Below are positions 5,730 through 6,763 of a stretch of DNA of 6,763 bases, piece by piece. A model generated the notes under the pieces. It was given only the letters and a program-made list of their open reading frames with translations. It was not told the DNA's origin and did not search any database. Each line of letters begins with the position of its first letter. Position 1 is the first letter of the stretch. This DNA is from UBA1140 sp964409295 (GTDB taxonomy: Bacteria > Campylobacterota > Campylobacteria > Campylobacterales > Sulfurovaceae), in contig CAYPCV010000072.1 in assembly GCA_964409295.1 (NCBI GenBank), positions 1 through 6,763 on the forward strand. Reading direction: 5' to 3'. A program made the translations under genes and the position numbers.

Positions 5730-5752
5730 AAGAGAACTCTTCTAAGATTTTA
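5719..5752. terminator. Bidirectional terminator between bioC and the BI-1 gene
   Basis: AAATCTTAGAAGAG (5721-5734) and CTCTTCTAAGATTT (5737-5750) are perfect inverted repeats separated by only AA, and two further pairs (5719-5720 with 5751-5752) extend the stem to 16. In practice the innermost pair opens to a GAAC loop. The arms are A-rich outside and T-rich on exit in either direction, fitting termination of both convergent genes. The bioC stop codon TAG (5727-5729) lies inside the ascending arm. Confidence 0.85.
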
Positions 5753-5756
5753 TGAG

Positions 5757-6452
5757 TTAATCGTCGCCCATAAGACCTAATAGTTGTAAGATTGCTGTAA
5801 ACATGTTAAAGAAATCTAAAAATAGTGATACCGCAGCATCTACAGGAGAGTCATACGCACCATTTGCAATGTTTTGTGTATCATAGATAGTAAACAGTGA
5901 AAAGAGCAATAGAATACCTGATGTAACAATTACATGCATCATCGGACTCTTTAATATAAAGATGTTTACCAATGATGCTATAAAAATTACAATCATAACC
6001 ACCATAAGTGGTTTACCCCAGCTTGAAAAGTCACTTTTTGAGTTAATAGCAAAAAGACTTAATGCTCCAAAGAGTACTGAAGTCATTAAAAAGGCATTAC
6101 CAATTAGCATACCATTACCTTGACCAATAACCATAGCTAATAGAGGTACAAGCATGACACCCATTGCAAATGTAAATACAAAAAGTGCAATCATATGTAA
6201 AGTAGGGTTTTTTCTTGTAGCATTAAAGCCAAAGAAAACCATTAACATTACGAATCCAAAAATAAACCATTTAAATTGTTGAATAGTTGCTGCATAAGGC
6301 ATTGTAAGATAAGCACCCATTGCAGATGAAACCATACTTGCACCTAATAGTTGATAGGTTTTTTTCATAAATGCAACAGAAGCACCTTCTGCCTCATATG
6401 CATAACCACTGTCTATAGTGTTGTTGTTATAATCTCTATCATAAAGAGCCAT
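5757..6452 (-). CDS. Bax inhibitor-1 (BI-1/YccA/YetJ) family inner-membrane protein
   Basis: A 231-residue polytopic membrane protein with about seven hydrophobic segments (roughly 32-52, 60-77, 84-110, 112-135, 147-167, 172-190, 205-227) after a polar N-terminus of about 28 residues. Family features: YDTQ at 190-193 with Asp191, and LFLDFFNMF at 210-218 with Asp213. These match the two aspartates that form the pH-sensitive calcium-leak latch in Bacillus YetJ, so calcium or cation leak across the inner membrane is possible; in E. coli, YccA of the same family also interacts with the FtsH protease. The role here is unproven. The start ATG (6450-6452) follows AAAGGA (6458-6463) at 5 bases. It is a single-gene unit with its own promoter, convergent with bioC. 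Confidence 0.9.
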   Translation of the reverse strand: MALYDRDYNNNTIDSGYAYEAEGASVAFMKKTYQLLGASMVSSAMGAYLTMPYAATIQQFKWFIFGFVMLMVFFGFNATRKNPTLHMIALFVFTFAMGVMLVPLLAMVIGQGNGMLIGNAFLMTSVLFGALSLFAINSKSDFSSWGKPLMVVMIVIFIASLVNIFILKSPMMHVIVTSGILLLFSLFTIYDTQNIANGAYDSPVDAAVSLFLDFFNMFTAILQLLGLMGDD

Positions 6453-6494
6453 ATATATCCTTTGTTTAGAATTTTTTCAATTCTTAATAAATTA

Positions 6495-6524
6495 ATTATA
6501 TCAATGTATTATTGATATTTTCAA
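6495..6524 (-). promoter_or_regulatory. Predicted promoter of the BI-1 family gene
   Basis: On the minus strand TTGAAA (6519-6524) and consensus TATAAT (6495-6500) are separated by 18 bases, the best -35/-10 pair in the window. Predicted transcription start is near 6488, giving a leader of about 36 bases. A second possible -10, TATACT (6529-6534), lies further upstream. Confidence 0.6.
6498..6518. repeat. Dyad inside the BI-1 gene promoter, candidate operator
   Basis: ATATCAAT (6498-6505) and ATTGATAT (6511-6518) are a perfect 8-base inverted repeat with a 5-base spacer. It fills the region between the predicted -35 and -10 boxes and overlaps the -10. A repressor bound here would block polymerase. 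The arms match no regulator site I recognise with confidence. Confidence 0.4.
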
Positions 6525-6569
6525 AGCTAGTATATTGAGTTGAAGTTTAAAAGAAGTTGAATGAAAGTT

Positions 6570-6607
6570 AAAAAAGAGTTTCAGAAGAGATAAAAATTCT
6601 CTTCTGA
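6570..6607 (-). terminator. Rho-independent terminator of the peptidoglycan-binding protein gene
   Basis: TCAGAAGAGA (6581-6590) and TCTCTTCTGA (6598-6607) form a perfect 10-base stem with a 7-base AT loop. On the minus strand the stem is followed by AACTC and then six T (6570-6575), so the T-run is displaced by five bases. It begins 17 bases after the stop at 6624. Confidence 0.7.
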
Positions 6608-6623
6608 TAAAAAATAGAAACTA

Positions 6624-6763
6624 TTAATAAAGACCTAAAGATTCCATAGTAGCTACAGAAAGACCAGCAACAGGTAAACCTTTAGCTTTTTGATAAGCTC
6701 TTGTAGCAGCTCTAGAAGCAGAACCCCATACTCTATCAATTGGTCCTTTGTAGTAACCTTCAG
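6624..6763 (-). CDS. Peptidoglycan-binding domain protein, C-terminal end only; 5' end outside window
   Basis: The last 45 residues of a minus-strand gene read EGYYKGPIDRVWG, then SRAATRAYQKAKGLPVAG and ATMESLGLY, ending in TAA at 6624-6626. This fits the peptidoglycan-binding domain 1 pattern (G-Y-Y-x-G-x-I-D-x-x-W-G, A...YQ...GLPV-G, T-x-x-x-L-G), a three-helix cell-wall-binding repeat usually found at an end of a hydrolase, transpeptidase or lipoprotein. The frame stays open to the right edge. The rest of the protein, and so its enzymatic role if any, is not visible. It has its own terminator before the BI-1 gene. Confidence 0.8.
   Translation of the reverse strand, partial: EGYYKGPIDRVWGSASRAATRAYQKAKGLPVAGLSVATMESLGLY

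Noticed and set aside
6512..6524. Possible FNR-type site TTGATATTTTCAA upstream of the BI-1 gene
   Set aside because: The half-sites are one base too close for the TTGAT-N4-ATCAA consensus and the second half is mismatched.
5727..6607. Shared AGAAGAG core in the terminators at 5719-5752 and 6570-6607 as a dispersed repeat
   Set aside because: The similarity covers only about seven to eight bases of purine-rich stem, loops and flanks differ, and such cores are expected in AT-rich terminators.

Overview
The window is AT-rich bacterial chromosome, most likely from a member of the Campylobacterota (formerly Epsilonproteobacteria; Arcobacter-, Sulfurimonas- or Sulfurospirillum-like). This is inferred from the secG, frr, pyrE gene order on one strand, the PyrE form with a C-terminal CPMC/KPGSR tail, the carboxynorspermidine-type decarboxylase NspC, the strong AT codon bias and the -10-dominated promoters. 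I could not fix the genus. There is no sign of a mobile element, CRISPR array, phage gene or foreign island, and no stable RNA gene was recognised.

Layout from left to right. Positions 1-1220 (+) hold the 3' end of a hybrid sensor histidine kinase: the last strand of the ATPase domain, a degenerate receiver, an intact receiver and a phosphotransfer (HPt) domain; the start lies outside the window. It overlaps the convergent nspC gene (1203-2261, -) by 18 bases. Upstream of nspC are its promoter, an inverted repeat and the terminator of an OmpA-family lipoprotein gene (2420-3160, -). Next come a pyrE terminator, pyrE (3277-3885, -) and frr (3890-4447, -), the last two forming a tight two-gene operon. 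secG (4587-4925, -) follows with its own terminator, so it is probably a separate transcription unit. secG is divergent from a bioC-like methyltransferase gene (5025-5729, +); the two promoters form a nearly perfect inverted repeat. A strong bidirectional terminator separates bioC from a convergent Bax-inhibitor-1 family membrane protein gene (5757-6452, -). The window ends in the 3' end of a peptidoglycan-binding-domain gene (6624-6763, -) with its terminator.

The genes are mostly housekeeping: pyrimidine synthesis (pyrE), ribosome recycling (frr), protein export (secG), polyamine synthesis (nspC), biotin precursor synthesis (bioC) and envelope proteins (OmpA-like lipoprotein, BI-1, peptidoglycan-binding protein), plus one signalling protein. 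Apart from frr-pyrE each gene appears to have its own promoter and terminator. I found no convincing novel multi-gene system. The best leads are regulatory: the symmetric secG/bioC divergent promoter, the dyad inside the BI-1 promoter and the degenerate receiver of the hybrid kinase. All intergenic stretches are shorter than about 175 bases, and their contents are listed.
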